Counted from the first letter of the stretch, positions 35,130-44,250 are shown. The stretch is 64,000 bases of DNA from Rhodophyticola sp017644125 (GCF_042140125.1 NZ_CP159473.1), one strand, 5' to 3'. The notes: generated by a model not told the origin, from the sequence alone. Program-made: numbers and translations.

Positions 35130-35965
35130 CGGATCAGGTTCGGGCGATAGCGCAGCTTGCTGCGGGTTTCAGAGGGCAGGTGGCGGTTGAGCCGGGCATT
35201 GATCATGCCGAACAGCATGATGATGCACAATGTCAGGATCACGAAATAGCCCGCCACGATCGGGTAGGGGATGAAGGGGTTGAAGGTCCGGTCCGCGAAG
35301 TACTGCGCGTAATAGAGCGCGTCGCCCTTTTGCTGGAAGGCCGGAAAGCCGGAGAAATAGACCAGCGTGGTGGCGTGGAAGAGGAAAATCGCCTCGTTCG
35401 TGTAGGAGGGCCATGCCAGACGCATGGTGGTGGGGAACACCACGCGGCGGAAGCGCGTCCATCCGGTCAGGCCATAGGCATCGGCGGCCTCCAGATCGCC
35501 CTTGGGCACGGAGCGAAGCGCGCCATAGAAGATCTCCGCCGCATAGGCGGAGGTGTTGAGAAAGAGCACGATCAGCGCCCCCAGCCATGCCCGCGCGAAC
35601 CAGCGCGTTTCCGCGGTGATCTCCGCAAAGCCGAGATTGATGTCGATGCCGACCCGCGGCAGCAGCACGAAGGTCTCATAGGCCAGAAAGAACTGGATGA
35701 AGAGTGGTGAGCCGCGGAAGATGAAGATGAACCATTCCGCCGGTTTGCGCGTGATCCAGGGGCGGCTGTTCTTGGCCACGGCGAGCGCGACCGCGAAGAA
35801 AAACCCCGACATCAGGGCCAGCGCGCCGAAATAGACATTCCAGATCATCCCCGAGCCGATCAGGGTGAACTGCTCGCAGAGCGTGATGTCGCCGCGCGGC
35901 AGCAGACGTTCCCCATAACCGAGCGAGCGGAGGCCGTAATCCTGTATGGTCTGAAGGCAGCTCAT
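35126..35965 (-). CDS. polar amino-acid-type ABC permease (HisM-like)
   Basis: A 279-residue inner-membrane subunit with about five helices and the EAA loop VPKGDLEAADAYGLTGWTRFRRVVFP. The segment FIFRGSPLFIQFFLAYETF is typical of HAAT-type permeases. It pairs with the permease gene from 36938, with the binding protein and ATPase encoded upstream. Its stop overlaps the start of the second synthetase gene. Confidence 0.92.
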   Translation of the reverse strand: MSCLQTIQDYGLRSLGYGERLLPRGDITLCEQFTLIGSGMIWNVYFGALALMSGFFFAVALAVAKNSRPWITRKPAEWFIFIFRGSPLFIQFFLAYETFVLLPRVGIDINLGFAEITAETRWFARAWLGALIVLFLNTSAYAAEIFYGALRSVPKGDLEAADAYGLTGWTRFRRVVFPTTMRLAWPSYTNEAIFLFHATTLVYFSGFPAFQQKGDALYYAQYFADRTFNPFIPYPIVAGYFVILTLCIIMLFGMINARLNRHLPSETRSKLRYRPNLIR

Positions 35966-36056
35966 CGGCGGACCTTTCCGGCAACGCCCGGGCCAACGGT
36001 GCGCGCGCCCGCCGTCGCGCCGGGCCCGCCCGCCCGTGATGCCCGGCCCGGCCCCG

Positions 36057-36938
36057 TCATGCGAAAGCCTTGCGCTGGTCTTCGCCCGCCATCGTGGCCT
36101 GCCCGCGCGACAGCCGGCGGGTCAGACGGCCAAGCAGGATTTCCGAAATCCGCGTCATGCCGAGATAGAAGACGAGCAGGCCCAGAAAGTACCACAGCCG
36201 CCAGTCGGGATGCGGATACTGGTATTGCGAGGTTCGGGAGCCGCCAAGTTCGCGGGCCCAGTAGACGATATCCTCCACCCCCAGCAGGAACAGAAGCGGG
36301 GTCGCCTTGATCAGGATCATCCAGAGATTGGAGAGCCCGGGCAGCGCGTAGATCCACATCTGCGGGACGAGGATGCGCCAGAATGTCTGCCGGTGGGTCA
36401 TGCCATAGGCTTCGCCGGTTTCAAGCTGCTCGCGCGGCACGGCGCGCATGGCCCCGAACAGCACATTGGCCGCGAAGGCGCCGAAGACGATGGCGAAGGT
36501 GAACACGGCGATGCCGAAATTATACGCCTCGTGAACCCATTGGGGGGCGTTGCTTTGCGGGATCTTGGCCGCATCGCAGACGATGAAATTCGCGCCCTGC
36601 CGGATCGGGTCGGTCCAGTCGGGGCAGGCGGCCTGATGGGCCAGCCATTCCAGCGCCTGATCGAGCGCGATCACGAAGAACAGGAAGAACGCGATATCGG
36701 GCACGCCGCGTACCATCGCGGTGTAGGTCTTGCCGATCCAGCGCAGCGGCGCGACATGGGAGCGCGACGCCATCGCCCCGGCGAAGCCGAAGGCAAGCGC
36801 CACGGGTGCGGTGATGGCCAGCAGGAGCAGGACAGTCAGGAAGCTCTGATAGAAGCGGAAATGCACCCCGTTGGTGAGGTAGCAGGCGAACCATCTGGCG
36901 GTTTCCAAAGTGCTGGGATCTTCGCAGAATTCGAACAT
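36057..36938 (-). CDS. polar amino-acid-type ABC permease (HisQ-like)
   Basis: A 293-residue partner permease with the EAA loop VPREQLETGEAYGMTHRQTFWRILVP and the family segment MVRGVPDIAFFLFFVIALDQ. An insertion of about 35 residues after this (ACPDWTDPIRQGANFIVCDA, with a cysteine pair) would lie outside the membrane core; similar loops occur in some family members. It stands 91 bp from the second permease and 124 bp after the binding-protein gene. Confidence 0.9.
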   Translation of the reverse strand: MFEFCEDPSTLETARWFACYLTNGVHFRFYQSFLTVLLLLAITAPVALAFGFAGAMASRSHVAPLRWIGKTYTAMVRGVPDIAFFLFFVIALDQALEWLAHQAACPDWTDPIRQGANFIVCDAAKIPQSNAPQWVHEAYNFGIAVFTFAIVFGAFAANVLFGAMRAVPREQLETGEAYGMTHRQTFWRILVPQMWIYALPGLSNLWMILIKATPLLFLLGVEDIVYWARELGGSRTSQYQYPHPDWRLWYFLGLLVFYLGMTRISEILLGRLTRRLSRGQATMAGEDQRKAFA

Positions 36939-37010
36939 TGCGCCTCAGCTTCCTTGGTGCGGGCCCTGCGGGCGGGCCGGGCGGATGGCGGTGCGGACGG
37001 TCTCGGGACA

Positions 37011-37048
37011 GGGGCGCCCGGGCGATGAGATCAGCCCCCGGGCACCCC
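37011..37048 (-). promoter_or_regulatory. intercistronic hairpin after the amino-acid binding-protein gene
   Basis: GGGGCGCCCGGG pairs with CCCGGGCACCCC around a 14-base loop (one C-A mismatch in a 12-position stem). It begins 14 bp past the binding-protein stop and has no U-tract. This is the same arrangement as after the sugar-binding gene near 8.8 kb, consistent with protecting the binding-protein part of the message. Confidence 0.55.
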
Positions 37049-37062
37049 AGTCCCGCCCTTGA

Positions 37063-37791
37063 TCAGAAGGTCGCCGCTTCCTCGCCGAACCACTCGATGA
37101 TCAGCGCGTTCAGCGTGCCGTCATCCTTCATCGACTGGATGGCGGCGTTGAACGCGTCGCGCAGTTCGGTGTCGGTTTCGCGCAGGCCCATGCCGACGCC
37201 GCCGCCCAGTTGCACCGGGTCGCCGACGACCATCAGATCGGCATCTTCATTGGCGATCGGCAGAAGGAAATCGCCATCGGCGAACACCGCGTCGGCCTCG
37301 CCGTTGCGCACGGCGGCCACGGTTTCGTCAGGGGTTGCGAATTCCAGAAGCGTCGCACCGGTTTCGGCGATGTAGCCGGCCTGGATCGTGTTGGTCTGCG
37401 CCGCGATCACGCCGCCTTCGAGATCGGCGTCGTCGCTGAGCGCGACGAAGAGCGACGAGGCGGGGGGGATGTAGTTCTGGGTGAAATCGATCACCTCGTC
37501 CCGTTCGTCGGTGATGCTCATGCCGGCGATGATGGTGTCGTAATTGCCCGAGGTCAGGTTGGGGATGATCGAATCCCAGTCGTTCAGGACCCATTCGCAG
37601 GTCAGCCCGGCACGGGCACAAAGCTCGTCGCCCAGAACCCGCTCGAACCCGTCCACTTCGCCATCGTCGTTGATGAAGTTGTAGGGGGGGTAGGCGCCTT
37701 CGGTGCCCATGCGGACGACCGAATGGGCATCGGCGAGCGCGGCCCCTGCGGACATGGCCAGAAGTGTGGCGGACAGAATGATGTTTCTCAT
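37063..37791 (-). CDS. amino-acid/amine ABC transporter substrate-binding protein
   Basis: A 242-residue periplasmic protein of the SBP_bac_3 class (HisJ-like). The signal peptide is residues 1 to about 20 (cleavage after AALA). The mature sequence has VRMGTEGAYPPYNFINDDGEVDGFE, the ligand-pocket start of this class, then LNDWDSIIPNLTSGNYDTIIAGMSITDER, whose arginine-rich pocket usually holds an alpha-amino-acid carboxylate. So the ligand may be an amino acid rather than free putrescine, which normally uses the SBP_bac_1-type PotF. It is 26 bp after the ATPase gene. Confidence 0.92.
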   Translation of the reverse strand: MRNIILSATLLAMSAGAALADAHSVVRMGTEGAYPPYNFINDDGEVDGFERVLGDELCARAGLTCEWVLNDWDSIIPNLTSGNYDTIIAGMSITDERDEVIDFTQNYIPPASSLFVALSDDADLEGGVIAAQTNTIQAGYIAETGATLLEFATPDETVAAVRNGEADAVFADGDFLLPIANEDADLMVVGDPVQLGGGVGMGLRETDTELRDAFNAAIQSMKDDGTLNALIIEWFGEEAATF

Positions 37792-37817
37792 TTTGGTACT
37801 CCCTGGTTGATATTGCC

Positions 37818-38597
37818 TCAGGCGGCGTGGCCGTGACTGAGGAATTGCTGAAGGCGCGTCGATCTGGGCGCGCCGAAAAGCTGGTCGGGCGGGCCTTCTT
37901 CTTCGATGCGGCCCTGATGCAGGAAAATGACGTGATCGCTGACATCGCGGGCCAGCCGCATGTCATGGGTGACCAGGATCATCGTCCTGCCTTCGTTTGC
38001 CAGATCCTTGATAACCTTGACAACTTCCTGCTCAAGCTCCGGGTCGAGGGCCGAGGTCGGCTCATCGAACAGAAGCGCTCGTGGCTGCATGCAGAGCGCC
38101 CGCGCAATCGCCGCGCGTTGCTGCTGTCCGCCCGAAAGCTGGGCCGGCCATGCCTCACATTTGGCGCCGATCCCGACCTTGTCCAGCAGGGCGCGGGCGC
38201 GGGTTTCGACCTCGGCCCTGTCCTCGCCCAGCACGGTGACCGGCGCCTCCATCACGTTTTGCAGGATCGACATATGCGCCCAGAGGTTGAACTGCTGGAA
38301 CACCATCGACAGATTGGTTCGGATCCGGGTGACCTGCGCCGGGTTCGCGGGGCGGCGATGGTGGCCGGTGCCGCGCCATTCCACGGCCTCCCCCTCGAAG
38401 CGGATCTCGCCCTCCTGGCTGTCCTCAAGCAGGTTCGCACAGCGCAGCAGCGTGGATTTCCCGGACCCCGAGGAGCCGATCAGCGACACGACATCGCCCG
38501 CCGAGGCGCGCAGATCGACACCGCGCAGCACCTCAAGGGCGCCGAAACTTTTGTGCAGACCAGTGATTTCGATCACCGGGGGTGTGGCAGAGGTCAC
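37818..38597 (-). CDS. polar amino-acid-type ABC ATPase (HisP/GlnQ-like)
   Basis: A 259-residue ATPase with Walker A IGSSGSGKST, the HisP-type insertion EWRGTGHHRRPANPAQVTRI, signature LSGGQQQRAAIARAL, Walker B LLFDEPTSALDPE and VTHDMRLA. A GTG start fits the family N-terminus; no ATG stands nearby in frame. It is the first gene of the - strand importer/ligase cluster, so its promoter should lie in the 120 bp behind it (38598-38717). Confidence 0.92.
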   Translation of the reverse strand: MTSATPPVIEITGLHKSFGALEVLRGVDLRASAGDVVSLIGSSGSGKSTLLRCANLLEDSQEGEIRFEGEAVEWRGTGHHRRPANPAQVTRIRTNLSMVFQQFNLWAHMSILQNVMEAPVTVLGEDRAEVETRARALLDKVGIGAKCEAWPAQLSGGQQQRAAIARALCMQPRALLFDEPTSALDPELEQEVVKVIKDLANEGRTMILVTHDMRLARDVSDHVIFLHQGRIEEEGPPDQLFGAPRSTRLQQFLSHGHAA

Positions 38598-38717
38598 GTT
38601 TGCGCAGGATCCCTGTTGTTTTGGAGAGTTGTCATGAGAATCAGGGTGATTGCAACGGATTCGTGGCCGTTGACCTTGGGGGAGGCGGCCGATTCTGCGG
38701 AAAAACAGGGCAGACGC

Positions 38718-39440
38718 CTAGGGTTTGGGCGGCATGGGTTGCGCCAGATAGGTCAATTCGGAGATGTCGGAAAAGCCGTGGAGGCCAAGCGCCGCCCGGT
38801 CCGCGGGGTCAAGCGCCGCCAATGCGCTGTCCAGCGCGGCGCGGATCGGGGCGGGGCTTTGCGATCTGGCGGTGATGAGCGGCAGGCCGGGCGTCGGTGT
38901 GGTGCGCGCTACCTCGACCAGATCGGCGGTGAAGGGGGCGTGGCGGGTCAGCAGCCGCCATGTCTGCGCGTCGATCGCGGCCAGATCGGCCCGGGCTTCG
39001 GCCACCGCGCGGGCGGAAGCCTCATGCGCGCCGGTCATCAGCGGCGCGTCAAGCCGGTGGCCGGTCGCCGCGGCCCAGTCGCTCAGCGCGGCCCAGCCCG
39101 ACTGGCTGAGCGCGTCGTTCACCGCGGGCCTGGGCCCCGGCTTGGTGCTGCGGGCCACGATGACGCTGTTGTAATGGCCGGGCGGGCAGCCGGGCAGCGC
39201 GTAATCGGGAGTGGTCACCAGCGTGACATGGGGAGCGAGACGAGCGCGGTAGGGTAGCCCGCAGGTCTGCGCGAGGATCAGATCGGGGCTTTGCCAGATC
39301 TCCCACGGGTCGGTGTCGCGGGTCAGCGCGGCGGGCGCATCGAGACCGAGCCCGCGCAGCTCATCGCGGATCAGGGCCCAGAACCGGTCTGTCGCGTCCC
39401 GGATTTCCGCCCGGTCGTACATGGGCAGGGCGGCGATCAT
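38718..39440 (-). CDS. PhnD-like phosphate/phosphonate-binding-type protein without export signal
   Basis: A 240-residue protein of the PhnD superfamily. It has LPMYDRAEIRDATDRFW at the start, then WQSPDLILAQTCGLPYR, the loop GHYNSVIVARS and the later AIDAQTWRLL, which corresponds to the AIDS/D segment of binding proteins. There is no signal peptide or lipobox, and no permease or ATPase of that type nearby, so it is probably cytoplasmic. Its start codon overlaps the TerB-like gene's stop (ATGA). Function unknown. Confidence 0.78.
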   Translation of the reverse strand: MIAALPMYDRAEIRDATDRFWALIRDELRGLGLDAPAALTRDTDPWEIWQSPDLILAQTCGLPYRARLAPHVTLVTTPDYALPGCPPGHYNSVIVARSTKPGPRPAVNDALSQSGWAALSDWAAATGHRLDAPLMTGAHEASARAVAEARADLAAIDAQTWRLLTRHAPFTADLVEVARTTPTPGLPLITARSQSPAPIRAALDSALAALDPADRAALGLHGFSDISELTYLAQPMPPKP

Positions 39441-39880
39441 TCCCGCCGCGCATCCACCCTTTGGCGGGCCAGGTTGCTGTCCATGTCGTTGACGCCGAGC
39501 ATCGGGGCCACCAGCCGCATCAGCGCGTCTTCGTCATCGTCGCGCACGCCGTCGGCCAGAACGATTTCCCACAAGGTCTCGACCACTTCCTTGCGGTTTT
39601 CATAGGGGACGGCGTCCTTGATCGCGCGGGTGAAGCGGACCGTGTCCGGGGCCTCGGCCTCCAGCGTTTCCGCCTCGGTTCTCAGCTTGCTGGCTTCGAA
39701 GGGCGACAGCCCGTAGCGGCGGGCCAGAAGCCTGTCGATGCGGTCGATCTCGGCCTGGGCATAGTCGCCATCGGTGCGCGCGATGCGCACCAGAAGGGCG
39801 GCCAGCGCAAGGCTGGCATCGGGTTGTGACATCGGTTCAGGGTCGGGGGCCGTCAATCGGCGCAGAAAATCACCAAACAT
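39437..39880 (-). CDS. TerB-family protein
   Basis: A 147-residue all-helical protein of the TerB/DjlA-N type. The paired acidic metal-binding helices are visible as RIARTDGDYAQAEIDRIDRLL and ETLWEIVLADGVRDDDEDALMRLV. TerB proteins bind metal or act as scaffolds; no other ter gene is present, so tellurite resistance should not be assumed. It overlaps the PhnD-like gene by ATGA. Confidence 0.82.
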   Translation of the reverse strand: MFGDFLRRLTAPDPEPMSQPDASLALAALLVRIARTDGDYAQAEIDRIDRLLARRYGLSPFEASKLRTEAETLEAEAPDTVRFTRAIKDAVPYENRKEVVETLWEIVLADGVRDDDEDALMRLVAPMLGVNDMDSNLARQRVDARRE

Positions 39881-39972
39881 GGGCCTTCATATGGGTCTTG
39901 GCCCGCATTCGTAAAGCGGGCTTTCGCCATCGGGCTTAATGCCGTCCTGCCGGAGCGGTCAGGGGGTAGGGC

Positions 39973-40863
39973 TCACCCGGGCGCGCGGATCTGACCGTGA
40001 GAGATCGGAACGGCCCCGCCCGCGATGCGGATCGCGACGATCCGCGTGTCGGCGATCTCCGTCGTCAGGCGAATGGCGCTGGGGCGGCCCATTTCGACCC
40101 CCTGAAGCAGGTCGGTGACGGTTGTGCCTTCCGTCAGCGCGCCATTGGCCAGAAGCTGGCCCGCGAGGATCGCGCTGGCCGATCCGGTGGCGGGGTCTTC
40201 GTGAATACCGGCGGTGGGGGAAAACATGCGCGCCCGGTAACCGGGGCCGGCGGCGGTGTAGAGATAGGCGCTGTCCACATCCGCGGCCTCCATCAGCGCG
40301 GACCAGTGCGGCTCCACGGGCCGGGCGCGGGCAAGCGCGCCAAGATCGGTGATGGGCGCATAGAGAAAAGCCGGCCCACCCTGCCAGATGCCGGGCCTGT
40401 GCGGGCCGATCGCGTCCCGGGGCAGATCCAGCGCGGCGGCGACCCGCGCGGGATCGGCGGTGCCGGGATGGGGGGCGGGGATTTTCGGTGCGGTCAGTTC
40501 GGCGGTGATGCTTTGCCCCCGGCGGGTGACGGTGACCGGAACGAGGCCTGCGACCTCCTCCAACGTGATCAGCGTCTCGAAATCGCCGGCGGGCTGTGCG
40601 GTGCTGGCCAGATGGATCGCGCAGCCGATGGTGGGATGCCCGGCGAAGGGGATTTCGGCGGTGGGAAAGAAGATGCGGACCTTGGCGGTGTGGGAGGGGT
40701 CGTCCGGGGTCTGCACGAAGAGGGTTTCGCTGAGATTGAACTCGCGCGCCAGAGCCTGCATCTGCGCGGTGCCGAGCGCATCGGCCTGCTCAACGATCGC
40801 GAGCGGGTTTCCGGCAAAGGCGGTGTCGGTGAAAACATCATAGGTGGCGAAGGGGAGCATCAT
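39973..40863 (-). CDS. PhzF-family isomerase/epimerase
   Basis: A 296-residue protein with two diaminopimelate-epimerase-like halves. The family start YDVFTDTAFAGNPLAIV, the catalytic-glutamate segment EFNLSETLFV and the glycine-rich PTAEIPFAGHPTIG and EDPATGSASAILAG are all present. PhzF isomerises a phenazine precursor, but most homologues are of unknown role and no phz gene is here. Start: MetMet at 40863/40860; the longer frame upstream shows no family homology. Confidence 0.88.
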   Translation of the reverse strand: MMLPFATYDVFTDTAFAGNPLAIVEQADALGTAQMQALAREFNLSETLFVQTPDDPSHTAKVRIFFPTAEIPFAGHPTIGCAIHLASTAQPAGDFETLITLEEVAGLVPVTVTRRGQSITAELTAPKIPAPHPGTADPARVAAALDLPRDAIGPHRPGIWQGGPAFLYAPITDLGALARARPVEPHWSALMEAADVDSAYLYTAAGPGYRARMFSPTAGIHEDPATGSASAILAGQLLANGALTEGTTVTDLLQGVEMGRPSAIRLTTEIADTRIVAIRIAGGAVPISHGQIRAPG

Positions 40864-41010
40864 GCGCGTGATCCGGTTGAGGCTTCGGATGTGCAGGATT
40901 GATCCGGCGGGAGAGATTTGCAAGGCCCGGTCGATGTCGCCCGCGCGCCGCAAGCGCGGGAAACGGAGCGCGCGACCGCGCGCCCCGTTTCCATGTGTCC
41001 TGTGAGGGCA

Positions 41011-41589
41011 TCAGAAATGGTAGGCGATGCCCATGGTCACGCTGTCGGCATTCACATTCGTGCCCGGCGGGATCGGCCCGCCGCTCAGATCCATATCCGA
41101 GCGGATGTATTCGATCCGGGCCGAGATGTTGCTTGTCAGCATCGCTTCGACGCCCAGCCCGAAAATGGGGCCATCCGCCTCCAGCGCGAACGGGGCGCCG
41201 GTGATCGACACATCCGTCTGCGCGTAGCCGAGAGAGCCGTAAAACAGGGCGTTGCCAATGGCATAGCCGGCGCGCGCCCGAATGGTGAGCAGCCCTTCAA
41301 GCGTCAGATCCATGGCAGGAGTGATCTCGATACTGGTATCGGAGTTGTAGTTCAGCTCGCCGCCGATGACGAAGTGATCCCCCACGGCGTGGTTGTATCC
41401 GCCGAAGACGCCGACACTCTGACCGCTGCCGAGCGGGATGAAGAGTCCGTCGATTTCGGGACTGATCGAGTTTGCCTGCAAGCCGCCATAAAACCCCTGC
41501 CACTGCAGGGCGTCCTGCGCCAGGGATGCGGTGGCCAGGGTCAGGGAACAGGCTGTCGCCAAGCCAAATGTTTTGAGAATTTTTTGCAT
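41011..41589 (-). CDS. outer-membrane beta-barrel protein
   Basis: A 192-residue protein with a Sec signal peptide (residues 1 to about 24, ASLA before QDA). The mature part has alternating hydrophobic/polar strands (WQGFYGGLQANSIS, GYAIGNALFYGSLGYAQTDV, NISARIEYIRSDMDL) and ends in ...TMGIAYHF, a terminal phenylalanine as needed for barrel insertion. It resembles the Omp25/31-like porin family of alphaproteobacteria, an eight-strand barrel. Role unknown. Confidence 0.85.
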   Translation of the reverse strand: MQKILKTFGLATACSLTLATASLAQDALQWQGFYGGLQANSISPEIDGLFIPLGSGQSVGVFGGYNHAVGDHFVIGGELNYNSDTSIEITPAMDLTLEGLLTIRARAGYAIGNALFYGSLGYAQTDVSITGAPFALEADGPIFGLGVEAMLTSNISARIEYIRSDMDLSGGPIPPGTNVNADSVTMGIAYHF

Positions 41590-41915
41590 TAACCAGGTCT
41601 CCATTTTGAGCTGGGCGAAACTGCGACAGCTCTGTCTTGGGACGGGCGCGGGGGTGCGAAGGTTCAAAGCGATGTCGCCTGCGCGTGTCCGGGCCGAAAG
41701 TTGTTGTATTTATGCAACAGATCGGCGGTTGGACAGGGGGTGGCCGGTCATCCGGCCAGGGGTGGGGCCGGGGGCCGGGCACGGGCAGGAACGATGTTCG
41801 GCAAGATCCAATCGCGGGGGGGCGGCGGTGGGGTGCCGGACTGGACGGGGCGCGTTGTTTGGGGGAGGGATGCTTCGGCCGCTGCGGCGGCCAAGGCGCG
41901 GGGGGCGCGTACGCG
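41590..41915. other. 326-bp intergenic region between the barrel gene and pyrG
   Basis: It must hold the promoter of the barrel gene and the end of the pyrG transcript. An AT-rich inverted repeat TGTTG-N8-CAACA lies at 41702-41719, about 110 bp ahead of the barrel gene. The rest is GC-rich, with frames on both strands that show no domain. No convincing terminator seen. Confidence 0.4.
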
Positions 41916-43559
41916 CTAGACCAGCCGCGAATTGTCCTTGGCGGCGCGCACGAAATCCCGAAACAGCGGGTGGGGCGCGAAGGGTTTCGATTTCAGTTCG
42001 GGGTGGAACTGAACGCCGATGAACCACGGGTGATCCTTGACCTCGACGATCTCGGGCAGGCGGCCGTCCGGCGACATGCCGGAGAAGATGAGCCCCTGCT
42101 TTTCAAGGGCTTCGCGATAGCGGATATCCACCTCGTAGCGGTGGCGGTGGCGTTCCTCGATCGCGGTGTTGCCATAGACTTCGGCCACCTTGGTGCCTTC
42201 GGTCAGAACGGCGTCATAGGCGCCAAGCCGCATGGTGCCGCCCTTGTCGTCGCCGGGCTTGCGCTTGACCTTATGATTGCCCTGCACCCATTCCTTCAGG
42301 TGATAAACCACGGGCGTGAAACGCTTCTTTCCGGCCTCATGGTCGAACTCCTCCGACCCGGCATCGTCCAGATCGGCCAGATTGCGGGCCGCTTCGATCA
42401 CCGCCATCTGCATGCCCAGACAGATGCCGAGATAGGGGATCTTGCGGGTGCGGGCGAATTCCGCGGCCTTGATCTTGCCTTCGGTCCCGCGTTCGCCGAA
42501 GCCGCCGGGCACCAGAATGGCGTGAAAGCCTTCAAGCCAGGGGGCGGGGTCTTCACGCTCGAAGATTTCCGCGTCGATCCATTCGGCCACCACACGGACG
42601 CGGTTGGCCATGCCGCCATGGGTCAGCGCCTCGGCAATCGACTTGTAGGCGTCTTCAAGCTGGGTGTATTTGCCCACGATGGCGACGCGCACCTCGCCTT
42701 CGGGATTGTGGATCCGGTCGGCCACGTCTTCCCAGACGGCCAGATTGGGCTTCGGCGCGGGCGCGATGCCGAACGCGTCCAGCACCGCCTGATCCATGCC
42801 CTCGCGGTGATAGGCAAGCGGCGCCTCGTAGATGGATTTCAGATCCTGCGCGGCGATGACCGCATCGGGCCGCACGTTGCAGAACAACGCGAGTTTCTCG
42901 CGCTCCTTTTCCGGGATCGGCCCCTCGGACCGGCAGACCAGAATATCGGGGGCCAGACCGATGGAGCGCATTTCCTTGACGCTGTGCTGGGTGGGTTTGG
43001 TCTTCAGCTCGCCCGAGGCCTTGATATAGGGCAGCAGCGTGAGATGCATGAAAACGCATTGGCCGCGGGGTTTGTCCTGGCCGAATTGCCGGATCGCCTC
43101 GAAAAACGGCAGCCCTTCGATATCGCCGACGGTGCCGCCGATTTCGCAGAGCATGAAATCGACCTCATCCTCGCCGATGGAGATGAAATCCTTGATCTCG
43201 TTCGTGACGTGGGGAATCACCTGGATGGTCTTGCCCAGATAGTCGCCGCGGCGTTCCTTCTCCAGAACGTTGGAATAGATCCGCCCGGAACTGACGCTGT
43301 CGGTATTGCGCGCGGCCACGCCGGTGAAGCGTTCGTAATGGCCCAGATCGAGATCGGTTTCGGCCCCGTCATCGGTAACGAACACCTCGCCATGTTCGAA
43401 CGGGCTCATCGTGCCGGGGTCGACGTTCAGATAAGGGTCGAGTTTGCGCAGCCGCACCGTGTAGCCCCGCGCCTGAAGCAAGGCACCGAGCGCCGCCGAG
43501 GCAAGGCCCTTGCCAAGCGACGACACGACACCGCCGGTGATGAAGATAAAACGCGCCAT
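41916..43559 (-). CDS. pyrG: CTP synthase
   Basis: A 547-residue cytoplasmic enzyme making CTP from UTP, ATP and glutamine. The amidoligase domain begins MARFIFITGGVVSSLGKG with the ATP-binding loop, followed by KLDPYLNVDPGTMSPFEHGEV. The C-terminal GATase has the nucleophile in YLGICLGMQMAVIE and the histidine-glutamate pair in GVQFHPELKSKP. The ATG at 43559 is the family start; an upstream extension is not conserved. It lies 154 bp after secG, the usual order in this group. Confidence 0.97.
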   Translation of the reverse strand: MARFIFITGGVVSSLGKGLASAALGALLQARGYTVRLRKLDPYLNVDPGTMSPFEHGEVFVTDDGAETDLDLGHYERFTGVAARNTDSVSSGRIYSNVLEKERRGDYLGKTIQVIPHVTNEIKDFISIGEDEVDFMLCEIGGTVGDIEGLPFFEAIRQFGQDKPRGQCVFMHLTLLPYIKASGELKTKPTQHSVKEMRSIGLAPDILVCRSEGPIPEKEREKLALFCNVRPDAVIAAQDLKSIYEAPLAYHREGMDQAVLDAFGIAPAPKPNLAVWEDVADRIHNPEGEVRVAIVGKYTQLEDAYKSIAEALTHGGMANRVRVVAEWIDAEIFEREDPAPWLEGFHAILVPGGFGERGTEGKIKAAEFARTRKIPYLGICLGMQMAVIEAARNLADLDDAGSEEFDHEAGKKRFTPVVYHLKEWVQGNHKVKRKPGDDKGGTMRLGAYDAVLTEGTKVAEVYGNTAIEERHRHRYEVDIRYREALEKQGLIFSGMSPDGRLPEIVEVKDHPWFIGVQFHPELKSKPFAPHPLFRDFVRAAKDNSRLV

Positions 43560-43713
43560 CTGATCTTGAAACTCCCCGTGAGGATGGACCAAACCCTGCC
43601 GTCCGGCACCCATTCAAATCCGTCTATCACGGGATTTAAGAATAACAGGATTCGCCCGCAAAGGACAAGAAAAACGCTACATGATGTAAACTGACGAGGC
43701 GGAAACCCCAGAT

Positions 43714-44079
43714 TTATTCATCTGCGCGGGGTGGAAGGGCCGGTGCTTCGCCAGAACTCGGCGGCAGCAGGGTCGGGGCGGGCGGCAGCAGAGCATCGCC
43801 GGCATCGCCGTCGGCGGGCGCTTCAATTCCCAACTGGTCGAGAACCGAGTCGGAGGCCGAGTTCTGCGTCGCGATGATTGTCAGCGTGATCGAGGTGGCC
43901 AGAAACGCGATGGCGAAGGCCCAGGTCAGCTTACCGAGTGCGGTTGCCGCCTGCCGCCCGGTCATCACACCGCCCCCGCCGCCGATCCCCAGACCGCCCC
44001 CTTCGGAGCGCTGCAAAAGCACAACGCCGATCAGGCAGATGGCGAGGATCAGGTGAATGACGAGGATGATATTTTCCAT
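43714..44079 (-). CDS. secG: preprotein translocase subunit SecG
   Basis: A 121-residue small membrane protein of the SecYEG channel. Two helices (about residues 3-22 and 52-70) surround the conserved cytoplasmic loop VVLLQRSEGGGLGIGGGGG. The C-terminal 40 or so residues are a Pro/Ala-rich tail common in alphaproteobacterial SecG. Upstream of pyrG on the same strand. Confidence 0.95.
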   Translation of the reverse strand: MENIILVIHLILAICLIGVVLLQRSEGGGLGIGGGGGVMTGRQAATALGKLTWAFAIAFLATSITLTIIATQNSASDSVLDQLGIEAPADGDAGDALLPPAPTLLPPSSGEAPALPPRADE

Positions 44080-44230
44080 GGGCGGGTCTTCTGCCTGATT
44101 TTGGTCGGTGTCTACTTATGAGATGCGACAGGCCGCCGCAAGGGCGGATAGCGCAACCATAGGCTGAAAAGCCGCTGATTGCGCAATCATTTTCTGTGCG
44201 CGGCACCCATTGGGCGGCAGCTTGCGTGGC

Positions 44231-44250
44231 GCGAAACAAACAGGTTTCGC
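44231..44250. promoter_or_regulatory. inverted repeat upstream of purA
   Basis: GCGAAAC-AAACAG-GTTTCGC is a seven-base-pair inverted repeat 57 bp before the purA start. It could be an operator or a 5'-UTR hairpin. No regulator can be named. Confidence 0.35.

Noticed and set aside
39437..39880. Tellurite resistance function for the TerB-like protein
   Set aside because: No other ter genes; the domain name alone does not support the function.
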